Assembly (NCBI RefSeq): GCF_014281055.1
Contig: NZ_JACRSE010000001.1
Location: 558,001-622,000, forward strand
Origin: Fluviispira vulneris
Lineage (GTDB): Bacteria; Bdellovibrionota_B; Oligoflexia; Silvanigrellales; Silvanigrellaceae
Direction of reading: 5' to 3'
Length of the DNA: 64,000 nucleotides
Within the stretch, counting starts at the first letter, position 1. Each line of letters starts with the position of its first letter. This document shows, in pieces, positions 18,115 to 26,218 of the stretch. The position numbers and the translations under genes are program-made. The notes beneath the pieces are model-generated. The model saw only the letters and a list, made by a program, of their open reading frames with translations. It was not told the DNA's origin and did not search any database.

Positions 18115-19248
18115 GTGAGTTTAGTTGCGCAAGAAAAATTTCCAAATACTTTTAAAAAATATTTTAATTCCTTACCATTTATTGAACAAGCAGGTTTTTT
18201 TCTTTGGCCCTCCATAGGAAAAAGTGAACTCAATAAAAATGAAATTAAATTATTCAAAAAAATTAAACCTTCGGGTTGTATTCTTTTCAGAAGAAATTTT
18301 ACTGATTTCGCACAAGGAAAAATATTAATTGCAAATGTAAAGAAATCTTGTGAAAGAGCTAATCATAAATACAGCATGCCTTTTATTGTTTCAATCGATG
18401 AAGAAGGCGGTAGAGTCTCACGTTTGCCACTGCCTTTTTTGCGAGGGAAACCCGCACTCGAATTTTCTGACAATAACGATGAACTTGGTTTAGTCAATCA
18501 AGTACTTCATCAAGTATTTGTTGCAAAAGGATTGGGAATAAACTGCATACTGAGTCCCGTCGCCGATATTTTAACCGAACCAACAAATCCCGTTATAGGT
18601 GATCGCTGCTTCGGCCGAGATGCCCTCACGGTTTTAAAATATTCCTCTCTCGTAAATAAAACACTCTTGAGTGAACAAATATTTTCATGTGCCAAGCATT
18701 TTCCAGGACATGGCAATACAAAAACAGATTCTCACAAAGAATTCAGTGTGAGCGATGTGAGTTTAACCACACTTAAAACCCGCGAGTGGATTCCTTTTAA
18801 GAATTTAATTGGCGAAAAAGTACCATTTATTATGGCAGCGCACGTGATCATCCCTGAACTCGATCCTAAATACCCAGCTACGTTAAGTTATGAAATATTA
18901 ACGAAACAATTAAAAAAGAATTTAAAATTTAAGGGCCTCGTGCTCAGTGACGATTTGCGTATGAATGCTATTGCAAATTTTTACCAACAGGCACGTGCAG
19001 TAGAATCTTCCATCACAGAGACAAATCCTGTTTCGTTAACTGAGGAAGATTCTTTTCTTGACCAAGCAGCGATTGATGCCTTAGTTGCAGGCTGTGATAT
19101 TTTGTTAAGTTGCCAAAGTATAGAGAGAGAAGCAAGAATTGCACACTCAATTGCAAAAAAACTCAAAAATGATAAATTATTTCATAAACTGATGCTGGAG
19201 AAGGCTTGGAAAATATTCTCTACTTTAACAAAAACACAAAAGATCTAA
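18115..19248 (+). CDS. nagZ: Beta-N-acetylhexosaminidase, GH3 (NagZ-like)
   Basis: The protein is a glycoside hydrolase family 3 TIM barrel. It shows SIDEEGGRVSRL, DRCFGRD and the NagZ signature KHFPGHGNTKTDSH (about residues 197-210, containing the mobile catalytic His), followed by the nucleophile Asp in VLSDDLRMNAI. NagZ removes GlcNAc from anhydro-muropeptides during peptidoglycan recycling in the cytoplasm; no signal peptide is present. The start is GTG 18115, set by GGAGG 8 bases upstream; the nearby ATG triplets run straight into TGA. The product is longer (377 aa) than E. coli NagZ (341 aa). The tonB-like gene starts inside its 3' end. Confidence 0.9.
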   Translation: MSLVAQEKFPNTFKKYFNSLPFIEQAGFFLWPSIGKSELNKNEIKLFKKIKPSGCILFRRNFTDFAQGKILIANVKKSCERANHKYSMPFIVSIDEEGGRVSRLPLPFLRGKPALEFSDNNDELGLVNQVLHQVFVAKGLGINCILSPVADILTEPTNPVIGDRCFGRDALTVLKYSSLVNKTLLSEQIFSCAKHFPGHGNTKTDSHKEFSVSDVSLTTLKTREWIPFKNLIGEKVPFIMAAHVIIPELDPKYPATLSYEILTKQLKKNLKFKGLVLSDDLRMNAIANFYQQARAVESSITETNPVSLTEEDSFLDQAAIDALVAGCDILLSCQSIEREARIAHSIAKKLKNDKLFHKLMLEKAWKIFSTLTKTQKI

Positions 19249-19859
19249 ACTTTCTTCTCGTTCTCGGGTACAGCCTCTTATTTCATATTCTTTTAGCACT
19301 GAGTCTCAGTTTTCTTACCCCCAATCCTGTCGATACGACTGAATTAAGAGTGACAACCAACACCGTGCAGATTTCATCCAAAACACCAAATTCGAATAAG
19401 CCCACTCTGCAAAAACATCGTGAGAAAATTATACCCAAAAAAGAATTAATTAAATCGTCTCAAAAGTCGATGGCAGCCCCCAGTGAAATTCCTGCTGAAA
19501 AAGTAACAACTCCACAAAAGCAAATGGATTCAGTCACACCAGCAGGACAATCGACTAATGAAAGTAAGGAGTTTTATTCTGCAGAATCCACTGTCGACAA
19601 AACGGCACAATGCACTTTACCTGAAATCAATATCACAGACGATGCCGCCAATGCGGGTGTTACAAGCGGATCTGTAGTAATTGAAGTGCAAATAAACAGC
19701 GAAGGTAAAGTAACAGAAGCAAAATTAATAAAAGGCACTGGATACAAAGTGGATCAAGTGGCTTTAGCTGCAGCAAAAGAGTTGAATTGTAGCCCAGCAT
19801 GGCGAGAAAAACACAGCGTTGGTGTTATAAAACGAATTACATGGATGATTGTCCCTTGA
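19206..19859 (+). CDS. TonB-family energy transducer
   Basis: The 217-residue protein has an N-terminal signal anchor (about residues 15-37), a Lys/Pro/Ser-rich periplasmic spacer (40-140), and a C-terminal TonB domain: 'GSVVIEVQINSEGKVTEAKLIKGTG', an amphipathic helix, then a final strand 'GVIKRITWMIVP'. TonB links the inner-membrane proton-motive-force motor to outer-membrane receptors. The start is TTG 19206 with GGAGAAGG just upstream, giving a 43-bp overlap with nagZ. ExbB and ExbD are not adjacent but occur at 35.7-36.7 kb. Confidence 0.85.
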   Translation: MENILYFNKNTKDLNFLLVLGYSLLFHILLALSLSFLTPNPVDTTELRVTTNTVQISSKTPNSNKPTLQKHREKIIPKKELIKSSQKSMAAPSEIPAEKVTTPQKQMDSVTPAGQSTNESKEFYSAESTVDKTAQCTLPEINITDDAANAGVTSGSVVIEVQINSEGKVTEAKLIKGTGYKVDQVALAAAKELNCSPAWREKHSVGVIKRITWMIVP

Positions 19860-19983
19860 CTTTTTTCGTCTTTAAAAAGAAGAAAAAAATTATATTTTAA
19901 TTCATACTAGATTTTTTCATAGAAAAAAACGTATAAACTTTTGAATTTATTCTGCTCAAAATATTTATGATTATCAACACAGT

Positions 19984-19999
19984 TGGCATATTAATTGCT
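19984..19999 (+). promoter_or_regulatory. Candidate sigma-54 (-24/-12) promoter of the kinase-like gene
   Basis: The sequence TGGCATATTAATTGCT has GG and GC at the exact 12-base register of RpoN promoters (TGGCACG-N4-TTGCW), with TGGCA and TTGCT both matching. The implied start of transcription is near 20010, about 63 bases before the ATG. Confidence 0.6.
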
Positions 20000-20017
20000 C
20001 TGATTAAATCGTAGAAT

Positions 20018-20040
20018 AATTGCAATTTATTTTTGCAATT
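20018..20040 (+). promoter_or_regulatory. Leader inverted repeat of the kinase-like gene
   Basis: AATTGCAA (20018-20025) and TTGCAATT (20033-20040) form a perfect 8-bp inverted repeat with a 7-base centre, just after the predicted sigma-54 transcription start. Confidence 0.4.
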
Positions 20041-20072
20041 TAAAAATTTAATATTAAAATAAAGGATTAATT

Positions 20073-21836
20073 ATGACAAATCAAAATTTATCAAAAGAAG
20101 AATTGTTATTAGGTGCTATTCAAGACACTCTTTTATTTTATGATAATCATAAAAATAATTTACAAGATATAGATTTAAATACTGTAAAAGTTGTCTATTT
20201 TATATTAAATCCTACATCTGCATTTTCTGCAAACATAACTCAATTATGTAAAAATAGATCTTATTTTTTTTCCCGCACTATAACTTGTGGACAAGCCAAA
20301 CTTCTTGCAGCTGTTTTTATGATAAAAGAAATATATAAGAACTTTAACAACTCAAAACAAACACATATTTTATCTAACTGCTTTACATTTGAAAAAAAAC
20401 TTCTTGTTCTGAAGCATGAAAAAGTTTTTTATCAAGTACCCCTTTTTCATGTTGAACATTTTAAAAAATGGCTAGAAGAGTGTTGTCATAATTTTAATAA
20501 ATTATCTCTTATAACCCACACACAATCTGCTAAAAACTATGACTTGATTCTTAAAAGTATCAATACAAATTACTTAAACAGCATTTCTCTCTTTTCTATC
20601 AACAATCAATCCATTGGACACAATGCTTATTCCATTCGTATGTGCAAGGATACTCCTTATGCAAAAATCAAGCTCTTAGTTTTTAACAAAAAAATCACTG
20701 TTATAAAGGATCCTGTTCAAAATTTCTCTTCTTCAGTGAAACTTAGAACACTCGATGAATGCAAAAATGAAATTTATAAACATCTTGGAGATATCAGTCT
20801 TAAAGATTACTCTGACACGAAACCCACTGCGCGTAAAGGAGTTAATCCTGTCTTTTTTATTGAAAAAAAGAAAGAAAATAACATAAGCAAAGAAATTGTT
20901 TATAAGCCATTAAACAACGAGCAAGAGTCTATGATAGAAGTGATAACTGGGGAAATCTATCGTTATCTCATTGGCAATTCCCAACCGAAAACAAAAACAG
21001 CCCCCTGTTTCGGTATTATCTCTGAAAAAGTCAGTTACTTTTCTATTCGCGACTATTACGAAAAAGGGACAAATCAAGAATATATCCAAAAATTCAGACA
21101 GGATTATAAAGGTTTTGTCAATATTTTAATTTCATCTTTGTTTTTGGAAGAAAACGATCTCCACGACGGAAATTTTGGTTTTTCAGCCGATGGAAAATTG
21201 ATGAAAATAGACCACGGTCAATCTCTCAATACTCTGCGCATAGAAAAGTCAAAGTTAAATTCCTTAAGTCTTGCTGAAGTTAAATATTATGACGAAATTT
21301 ATTATGCAAAACACGATCAGCATCGTTCCTACAAAGAAAAAGGCTATAGAAAAATCAACCTAGGAACTCTCCGAAAATACAAAATAACTGCAAAATTTTT
21401 AGATGAATTTTTATTGGTCTTTCTTCAAGGAAAATATGGAATCAATTATATAAAATCTCAAGAGTTTATCCCTAGCATTTTTCCAACCTACGATCTCCGT
21501 CTGTTGCATTTTTTTCCATTTTCTGCACAACATCATGATGAACTGATGAAATATCAATGTGAATCTATCTTTAAAATTATCAACACTCCTTCGGAATTGT
21601 ATCAGATACTAGCCAATCAAGCTGTACAAACAGAAAATAAATCATTGCATCTAAAAATCTTAACAAAGATATTGGAGCGTAAATTTGAATTAAAAATAGC
21701 TGCAGAGAATTCGCATTCCTATCAAGCTTTTTTGCATAAAAGTATGAACAATTTAGGCCTTTACCGTCAGGAAATGGCTGCTTCTTGGCAGAGGATGTCA
21801 CAAGCAAAGCGTTATAACAACTTAACTTTTATTTAA
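20073..21836 (+). CDS. Divergent kinase-like protein (HipA / PI-kinase-like core), possible effector
   Basis: The 587-residue protein has no signal peptide or membrane segment. The N-terminal ~240 residues are not recognisable. The core then shows kinase-like motifs in order: VYKPL (about 275-279, candidate ATP-site Lys), a helix 'GEIYRYLIG', NDLHDGNFGF (about 361-370, catalytic Asp and Asn), and MKIDHGQSL (about 378-386, metal-binding Asp in place of DFG). This arrangement resembles HipA and phosphatidylinositol-kinase-like enzymes, including kinase effectors of intracellular bacteria. A further ~190 helical residues follow. It is monocistronic, with its own sigma-54 promoter candidate. Host-directed function is inference. 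Confidence 0.6.
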   Translation: MTNQNLSKEELLLGAIQDTLLFYDNHKNNLQDIDLNTVKVVYFILNPTSAFSANITQLCKNRSYFFSRTITCGQAKLLAAVFMIKEIYKNFNNSKQTHILSNCFTFEKKLLVLKHEKVFYQVPLFHVEHFKKWLEECCHNFNKLSLITHTQSAKNYDLILKSINTNYLNSISLFSINNQSIGHNAYSIRMCKDTPYAKIKLLVFNKKITVIKDPVQNFSSSVKLRTLDECKNEIYKHLGDISLKDYSDTKPTARKGVNPVFFIEKKKENNISKEIVYKPLNNEQESMIEVITGEIYRYLIGNSQPKTKTAPCFGIISEKVSYFSIRDYYEKGTNQEYIQKFRQDYKGFVNILISSLFLEENDLHDGNFGFSADGKLMKIDHGQSLNTLRIEKSKLNSLSLAEVKYYDEIYYAKHDQHRSYKEKGYRKINLGTLRKYKITAKFLDEFLLVFLQGKYGINYIKSQEFIPSIFPTYDLRLLHFFPFSAQHHDELMKYQCESIFKIINTPSELYQILANQAVQTENKSLHLKILTKILERKFELKIAAENSHSYQAFLHKSMNNLGLYRQEMAASWQRMSQAKRYNNLTFI

Positions 21837-22031
21837 TATTTTGTTAAGCAGAGCAAAAATTACGAGTCGAGTTATTCTTTCCTTCAGACTTCATCTTGAA
21901 TAAGCATAATTAAAAAATATTTTATTTAAGAAAAAATTTTTCTTGTTCAGTAAATTTATATATGAATTTATCTTTTAATCAATTTATTTAGAATCCGCAT
22001 CATTTTTAATCTTTTTTAATTAAAAAAAAAG

Positions 22032-22047
22032 TGGTACATATATTGCT
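22032..22047 (+). promoter_or_regulatory. Candidate sigma-54 (-24/-12) promoter of the GATase gene
   Basis: The sequence TGGTACATATATTGCT places GG and GC exactly 12 bases apart, with TTGCT intact and the -24 half TGGTAC differing from TGGCAC at one base. The implied transcription start is near 22058. Confidence 0.6.
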
Positions 22048-22058
22048 TTGATGGTCTT

Positions 22059-22089
22059 ATACTTAAATACCCTAAAAATATTTAAGTAT
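22059..22089 (+). promoter_or_regulatory. Leader inverted repeat of the GATase gene
   Basis: ATACTTAAATA (22059-22069) and TATTTAAGTAT (22079-22089) form a perfect 11-bp inverted repeat around a 9-base centre. It starts at the predicted transcription start, so it would form a hairpin at the very 5' end of the mRNA; it could equally be an operator. Confidence 0.5.
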
Positions 22090-22119
22090 TTATCCAATAA
22101 ATAAAGAAAAGGAAGAGGC

Positions 22120-23574
22120 ATGCAACCCATACGAAATTCTTACACTCAGTACTTAACTGGGCGGAAACTTGAAAAAGGCAAAAGCAAAGAAACAGCTCTG
22201 CAGGAATGTGTCAATGAAGTCAACGAACATATTGTCAAAGGAGCTATCCACACTCGTAATATTCAAGACATTTTAAGAATATGTGTGTGTAAAAAAACAG
22301 ATGACAGAAAAATTTTTAGCGAAAACTTTATAAAAAATATCACAGAGCTGAACAAAAATGAAAATTTTATATTTAAGAAAATTTTTCCGCGCAGTTTACA
22401 GAAATTTTTAGCTTTTCTCTTTATCACCTTCGAGTCCAATCGCAATACTTTTGACAAACCAAAGGAATCCTTGCTCAATATTAAATTGCTCAATATCAAA
22501 TCCTTTAAAGCCTGGCTGAAAGAGAACCTCAATCTTTCGGAAAAGACCTATACAAATATTATTGAGCAACATTATATCAGCAATATATTTCTAAACACAG
22601 AAAATAAAGTCTCTTTAGGGCGAAAGTTTTGTAATAAAGTCCAATTCGAATATCACAAAAATAAAAATGCCATGACCATTGGTCTCCTGTGGAATTTCGA
22701 AGTCAATGGCTATACGACTCCTAAAGTTCGGAATATAATAGAAAATCAATTTTTCTACAATGCACTCTTGATTGATCAATTTTTAAAGTCGGTCAATGTC
22801 ACAGCACTTGAAATAGAAATAAAATCTATTCCTAAACGCTCAGGCTCACTCAGCACCAATGAATTTCTTGAGTATTTGCTTGAACATTCCAATAGCTTAC
22901 CTGAAGTGAATAAAATAAAAAAATATTGTTATGAAAATGCCGATAAATCCGATGGAATTATTATTCCCGGAGGCAGTGATATTGAAGATTATGTCTATTC
23001 CCATGTGAATAAAACCTGTGACCCATACCTGGATATTAGAAGAACATTGGCTGACCTTTTTCTCATTCACCGGTGTGTCACTAAGGGAATTCCTTTGCTT
23101 GGCATTTGCCGAGGCTGTCAAATTATAAATGTTTATTTTGGGGGAACGATTGAAAGTGTCAATGACGAACACAGTCTTATCAATACCAAAAATTTTAATG
23201 TCGTAGCCAAAGAAGACACCCGCTTTAAGATATTCGATGAAAATTCTCTGCACAGTGGTGTTTCTTTACACCGCCAGTGTATTGAAAAATTGGGCGATAA
23301 ACTGACTGTAACTTCCGTTTCTGCTGACAATGCTTATGTGGTAAAATCTATAGAAACAAAAATGGGTTCACTCGTCTTGGGAGTTCAATTTCACCCAGAG
23401 TTTTATAATGGCATGAAAAAATTCTGTCGGTTAAATATTCAAAAATCGAAGGAATTGATGTTCAGCAATAGACAAATATTTATTTATTTCTTTCAAACTT
23501 GTCAAACTTATCGTAACAAAAAAGTCTACTTAAAAGAAGTAAATAAATTATTCGCTGATGTGAAAGAAGCTTAG
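22120..23574 (+). CDS. C26-type class I glutamine amidotransferase domain with a long N-terminal extension
   Basis: The C-terminal half is a class I GATase of the gamma-glutamyl-GABA hydrolase (PuuD, peptidase C26) type: IIIPGGSDIEDY, nucleophile elbow GICRGCQIIN (Cys330), and VQFHPE (His425, Glu427). These form a complete Cys-His-Glu triad. Stand-alone enzymes have about 250 residues; this one carries about 200 extra N-terminal residues, Lys-rich and helical, unlike any domain I know. No signal peptide. GGAAGAGGC precedes ATG 22120. It is a single gene with a sigma-54 promoter candidate and its own terminator. It may cleave gamma-glutamyl compounds; the extension and regulation hint at a specialised or exported role. 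Confidence 0.78.
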   Translation: MQPIRNSYTQYLTGRKLEKGKSKETALQECVNEVNEHIVKGAIHTRNIQDILRICVCKKTDDRKIFSENFIKNITELNKNENFIFKKIFPRSLQKFLAFLFITFESNRNTFDKPKESLLNIKLLNIKSFKAWLKENLNLSEKTYTNIIEQHYISNIFLNTENKVSLGRKFCNKVQFEYHKNKNAMTIGLLWNFEVNGYTTPKVRNIIENQFFYNALLIDQFLKSVNVTALEIEIKSIPKRSGSLSTNEFLEYLLEHSNSLPEVNKIKKYCYENADKSDGIIIPGGSDIEDYVYSHVNKTCDPYLDIRRTLADLFLIHRCVTKGIPLLGICRGCQIINVYFGGTIESVNDEHSLINTKNFNVVAKEDTRFKIFDENSLHSGVSLHRQCIEKLGDKLTVTSVSADNAYVVKSIETKMGSLVLGVQFHPEFYNGMKKFCRLNIQKSKELMFSNRQIFIYFFQTCQTYRNKKVYLKEVNKLFADVKEA

Positions 23575-23577
23575 TTT

Positions 23578-23602
23578 AAAATAATTTATAATAAATTATT
23601 TT
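23578..23602. terminator. AT-only hairpin between convergent genes
   Basis: AAAATAATTTA (23578-23588) and TAAATTATTTT (23592-23602) form a perfect 11-bp stem with a 3-base loop, covering the stop of the minus-strand peptide-binding protein gene. Without G or C it would be a weak terminator on either strand. Confidence 0.4.
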
Positions 23603-25232
23603 CATTTAATCTGAGTTCTGTGAGCTGAAGTTTCACAGAACTTTTTTGTTCTCCAAAAGTTTGAATTCTATTTTTATTATATAAAAAAGTATTACGTAAA
23701 TTAAAAACAACAACCATAATATTATTTTCTGTAAAGTATTGACTTAACCTTTGTGTTGGTTTTGGATTTGAAAATGTTTCTTGTTCAGTTAATGAATATA
23801 GACGCCTGAACTCAGGATCGTCAGGATAAATATTGTTAAAAAATGAACCTTCATGGAAATATGAAAAATTACTGTTCGGCTGATGTGTTTGCAGATCAAA
23901 ACCTGTCCACCACAAAACATTTTCGTCATTTTCTTTAAATTTTGTATAAGCCATATCTGTGTCAACAAATTCTATATTTAAACCAATTTGTTTTAGTTGA
24001 TTTTTCATCTCAATAAAATAAGGGGTTTTAGCTAAATGTTTATTTGCCGTCCAAAAAGAATGAACCGTAAAAACTTTATTTTGCCAAAGTTCTTTAGGCA
24101 CTAGACTCAAATGATAAAGAGCTTTTTGCATATTTTGTTCTGAAATAGGAACATCAGCTCTATAAAAAACAAACAAACCATAATTAGGAATAAGTTGATT
24201 TTCAGGAGTAATTTCATTAAACAAAGACGATTGTGCAATTTTTTTTCTATCTAATGCATAATGAATTGCTTTTCTAAAATTTTCATTTTGACCCAGACGG
24301 GTTTTATAATTAAACAGAAAGCCACCATTGCCATACACACCGGGTAGTTTAAAAATATCTTCATGTTCTTTGTTATAAGGAATATCCTGGGTGGCAATTC
24401 GAATATCAATATCTTTATGCTGACCAAAAACTATACGGATGTATTTACAAATATCATCATTGCTGTTCACACGTTCAAGCATAAATTGATATTTTTTAAG
24501 GTCGGAACTTATGATTTTATAACGTCCAAAACCGATTGGTAAGTTCTTCCACTCAAGACCATCTTCCTTCAATTCTTCAATCGGCACAATAGGTAAAAAT
24601 GCAGTTGAAAGAGTCTGAACAATATAGTTATTATAATTTTTTAAATAAAATTTAATATTATATTTATCTATAACTTCTATACCTTTAATATAGCCAGTTG
24701 GATATTTTATTTTTTCAAATTCTTTATAATTTTTTATTTCTGCTTTTTGCTTAAAAAACTCCTCTATTCCATCTATATCTTTTAACATGGAATAAGCAAA
24801 GGAATCGTTTTCGTAAGAAAAAAGCTCACGCACGAGGGAGAATTCAAGGTCATATGCATTGACTTCACGGCTATTGTGAAAATAAATTCCTTTTTTTAAT
24901 TCTAAGTGACAGATATTCCTATCACAAACATATTCTTTTAATAAAATATCATTTTGAGTTGATCTTTTCATACCTGTTTCGTTAAGCTCAACAAGAGAGC
25001 CAAAAACAGCTGCTCCAAATGTTTCAAGTTCAAATGTATATGTATCGGCAGTTGCCCAAGGGATTTGTTGCACATCGCTCAAAGAAATTGTCAGAGTCTC
25101 ATTGCGGGGAAAATTATTTGTATTCATAAAGATTTTAATATCCTTATCTTCTAAGATAAAAAATAAAATAGCTAGACCACTTAATATATAGATAATAAAT
25201 TTTATTCTATTCTTATGAATTAACTTTTTCAT
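23586..25232 (-). CDS. Periplasmic solute-binding protein, OppA/DppA family
   Basis: The 548-residue protein starts with a basic N-terminus and one hydrophobic segment (about residues 10-27) without a clear cleavage site, so it may stay anchored in the inner membrane. The rest matches SBP family 5: an early 'TFELETFGAAVFGSLVE' strand-helix, 'LKKGIYFHNSREVNAYDLEFSLVR' (the family's 'L..gv.fhdG...ta.dv.fs..r' block), and 'NENFRKAIHYALDRKKIA'. Such proteins deliver peptides or nickel to ABC importers. No permease or ATPase gene is adjacent, so the partner is elsewhere or it acts as a sensor. Its last codons contain the neighbour's terminator. Confidence 0.85.
   Translation of the reverse strand: MKKLIHKNRIKFIIYILSGLAILFFILEDKDIKIFMNTNNFPRNETLTISLSDVQQIPWATADTYTFELETFGAAVFGSLVELNETGMKRSTQNDILLKEYVCDRNICHLELKKGIYFHNSREVNAYDLEFSLVRELFSYENDSFAYSMLKDIDGIEEFFKQKAEIKNYKEFEKIKYPTGYIKGIEVIDKYNIKFYLKNYNNYIVQTLSTAFLPIVPIEELKEDGLEWKNLPIGFGRYKIISSDLKKYQFMLERVNSNDDICKYIRIVFGQHKDIDIRIATQDIPYNKEHEDIFKLPGVYGNGGFLFNYKTRLGQNENFRKAIHYALDRKKIAQSSLFNEITPENQLIPNYGLFVFYRADVPISEQNMQKALYHLSLVPKELWQNKVFTVHSFWTANKHLAKTPYFIEMKNQLKQIGLNIEFVDTDMAYTKFKENDENVLWWTGFDLQTHQPNSNFSYFHEGSFFNNIYPDDPEFRRLYSLTEQETFSNPKPTQRLSQYFTENNIMVVVFNLRNTFLYNKNRIQTFGEQKSSVKLQLTELRLNENNLL
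23614..23647 (+). terminator. Intrinsic terminator of the GATase gene, inside the convergent coding sequence
   Basis: AGTTCTGTGA (23614-23623) and TCACAGAACT (23633-23642) form a perfect 10-bp stem followed by TTTTT. It lies 40 bp past the GATase stop and wholly inside the last codons of the convergent peptide-binding protein gene. Confidence 0.85.
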
Positions 25233-25302
25233 TTTCTCATCTCATAGAAATAAATATGCCTGTTTAAAAAATTTACGCTACAACAAAAAAGAAATAAAAA
25301 AA

Positions 25303-25331
25303 ATCCCCAGAAGAAAAAATCTTCTGGGGAT
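25303..25331 (-). terminator. Intrinsic terminator of the BI-1 family gene
   Basis: A perfect 12-bp stem (ATCCCCAGAAGA / TCTTCTGGGGAT) with a 5-base loop, followed by a T-run on the minus strand, about 17 bp past the stop at 25348. Confidence 0.9.
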
Positions 25332-25347
25332 AAATTTAAATATAAAT

Positions 25348-26094
25348 TTAATCTCTTCTGCCGCCAAATATTCTGAGCAAACTGAGAAAAAGGTTGATAA
25401 AGTTAAGATACATGGTCAAAGCACCAAAGATCATGAATTTACTCATAGCTTCGTTGTTGCCTGAGGTTTGCTCTGCCAATGCATAAGAACCTTCGCGTAT
25501 ACGTTGGGAATCATAGGCAGTTAAGCCGGAAAAAACGAGGATTCCTGCCCAACCTGCAAAGGAGTTTAACATTTCACTCTGCACAAAGACATTTACAACG
25601 CTTGCTCCTACGACCATTAAAAGTCCCATAAAAAGAAATGTGCTCATGAAGCCTAAATTCTTTTTGGTAACAGCCCCAAATAGAGCTAAGCCTGCAAAAC
25701 CGAGTGCGGCAACAAAAAACAGGGAAATAACGTTACCAATTGGGTAAACAACCATAATGATGGAAAATGTAACACCTGTGAGCAAGGAATAAAGCAAAAA
25801 CATTCCTTTTAAGGCTTGCGAACTCAACTTTTCTGCCGCAAAACTCATTCCCATAACAAGAGCCATTTGGACGATGAACAAACCTATTACAGCACCACTG
25901 CCAAAACTTAAAATGGATTGAATAGCGCCTGTTTGAATAAGCCCAACCCCAGAAAGTGCACTTAAGAACACACCTAAAGTCATCCAACCATAAACCCCAG
26001 CAATCGTTTTGCTTGCAGAAGATTGAACAACTTCATTTTTTACCGCTACATTCATCCAATTATCATTACTCTTTTGAAATCGATTAAATCTCAT
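25348..26094 (-). CDS. Bax inhibitor-1 / YccA family membrane protein
   Basis: The 248-residue protein has about seven hydrophobic segments and the UPF0005/BI-1 pattern: KTIAGVYGWMTLGVFLSALS at the start, a central 'SSQALKGMFLLYSLLTGVTFS' (the 'g..l...fta..G'-type block), and a terminal 'SGLTAYDSQRI' then 'GALTMYLNFINLFLSLLRIFG', the family's conserved C-terminus. Bacterial members (YccA, YetJ) are inner-membrane proteins that modulate FtsH or leak calcium. Monocistronic, with a strong terminator downstream. Confidence 0.92.
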   Translation of the reverse strand: MRFNRFQKSNDNWMNVAVKNEVVQSSASKTIAGVYGWMTLGVFLSALSGVGLIQTGAIQSILSFGSGAVIGLFIVQMALVMGMSFAAEKLSSQALKGMFLLYSLLTGVTFSIIMVVYPIGNVISLFFVAALGFAGLALFGAVTKKNLGFMSTFLFMGLLMVVGASVVNVFVQSEMLNSFAGWAGILVFSGLTAYDSQRIREGSYALAEQTSGNNEAMSKFMIFGALTMYLNFINLFLSLLRIFGGRRD

Positions 26095-26218
26095 GTGTAA
26101 ATTCCTTTCTCATGAAGATTCAAAAAGCAAATGGAAAACTCCAATCTCACTTTAAAATTTAAACAGATATACGTAAATGGCAAGAGAGTGATTACTAGAG
26201 TCTCAAAAAGGAGCAATT

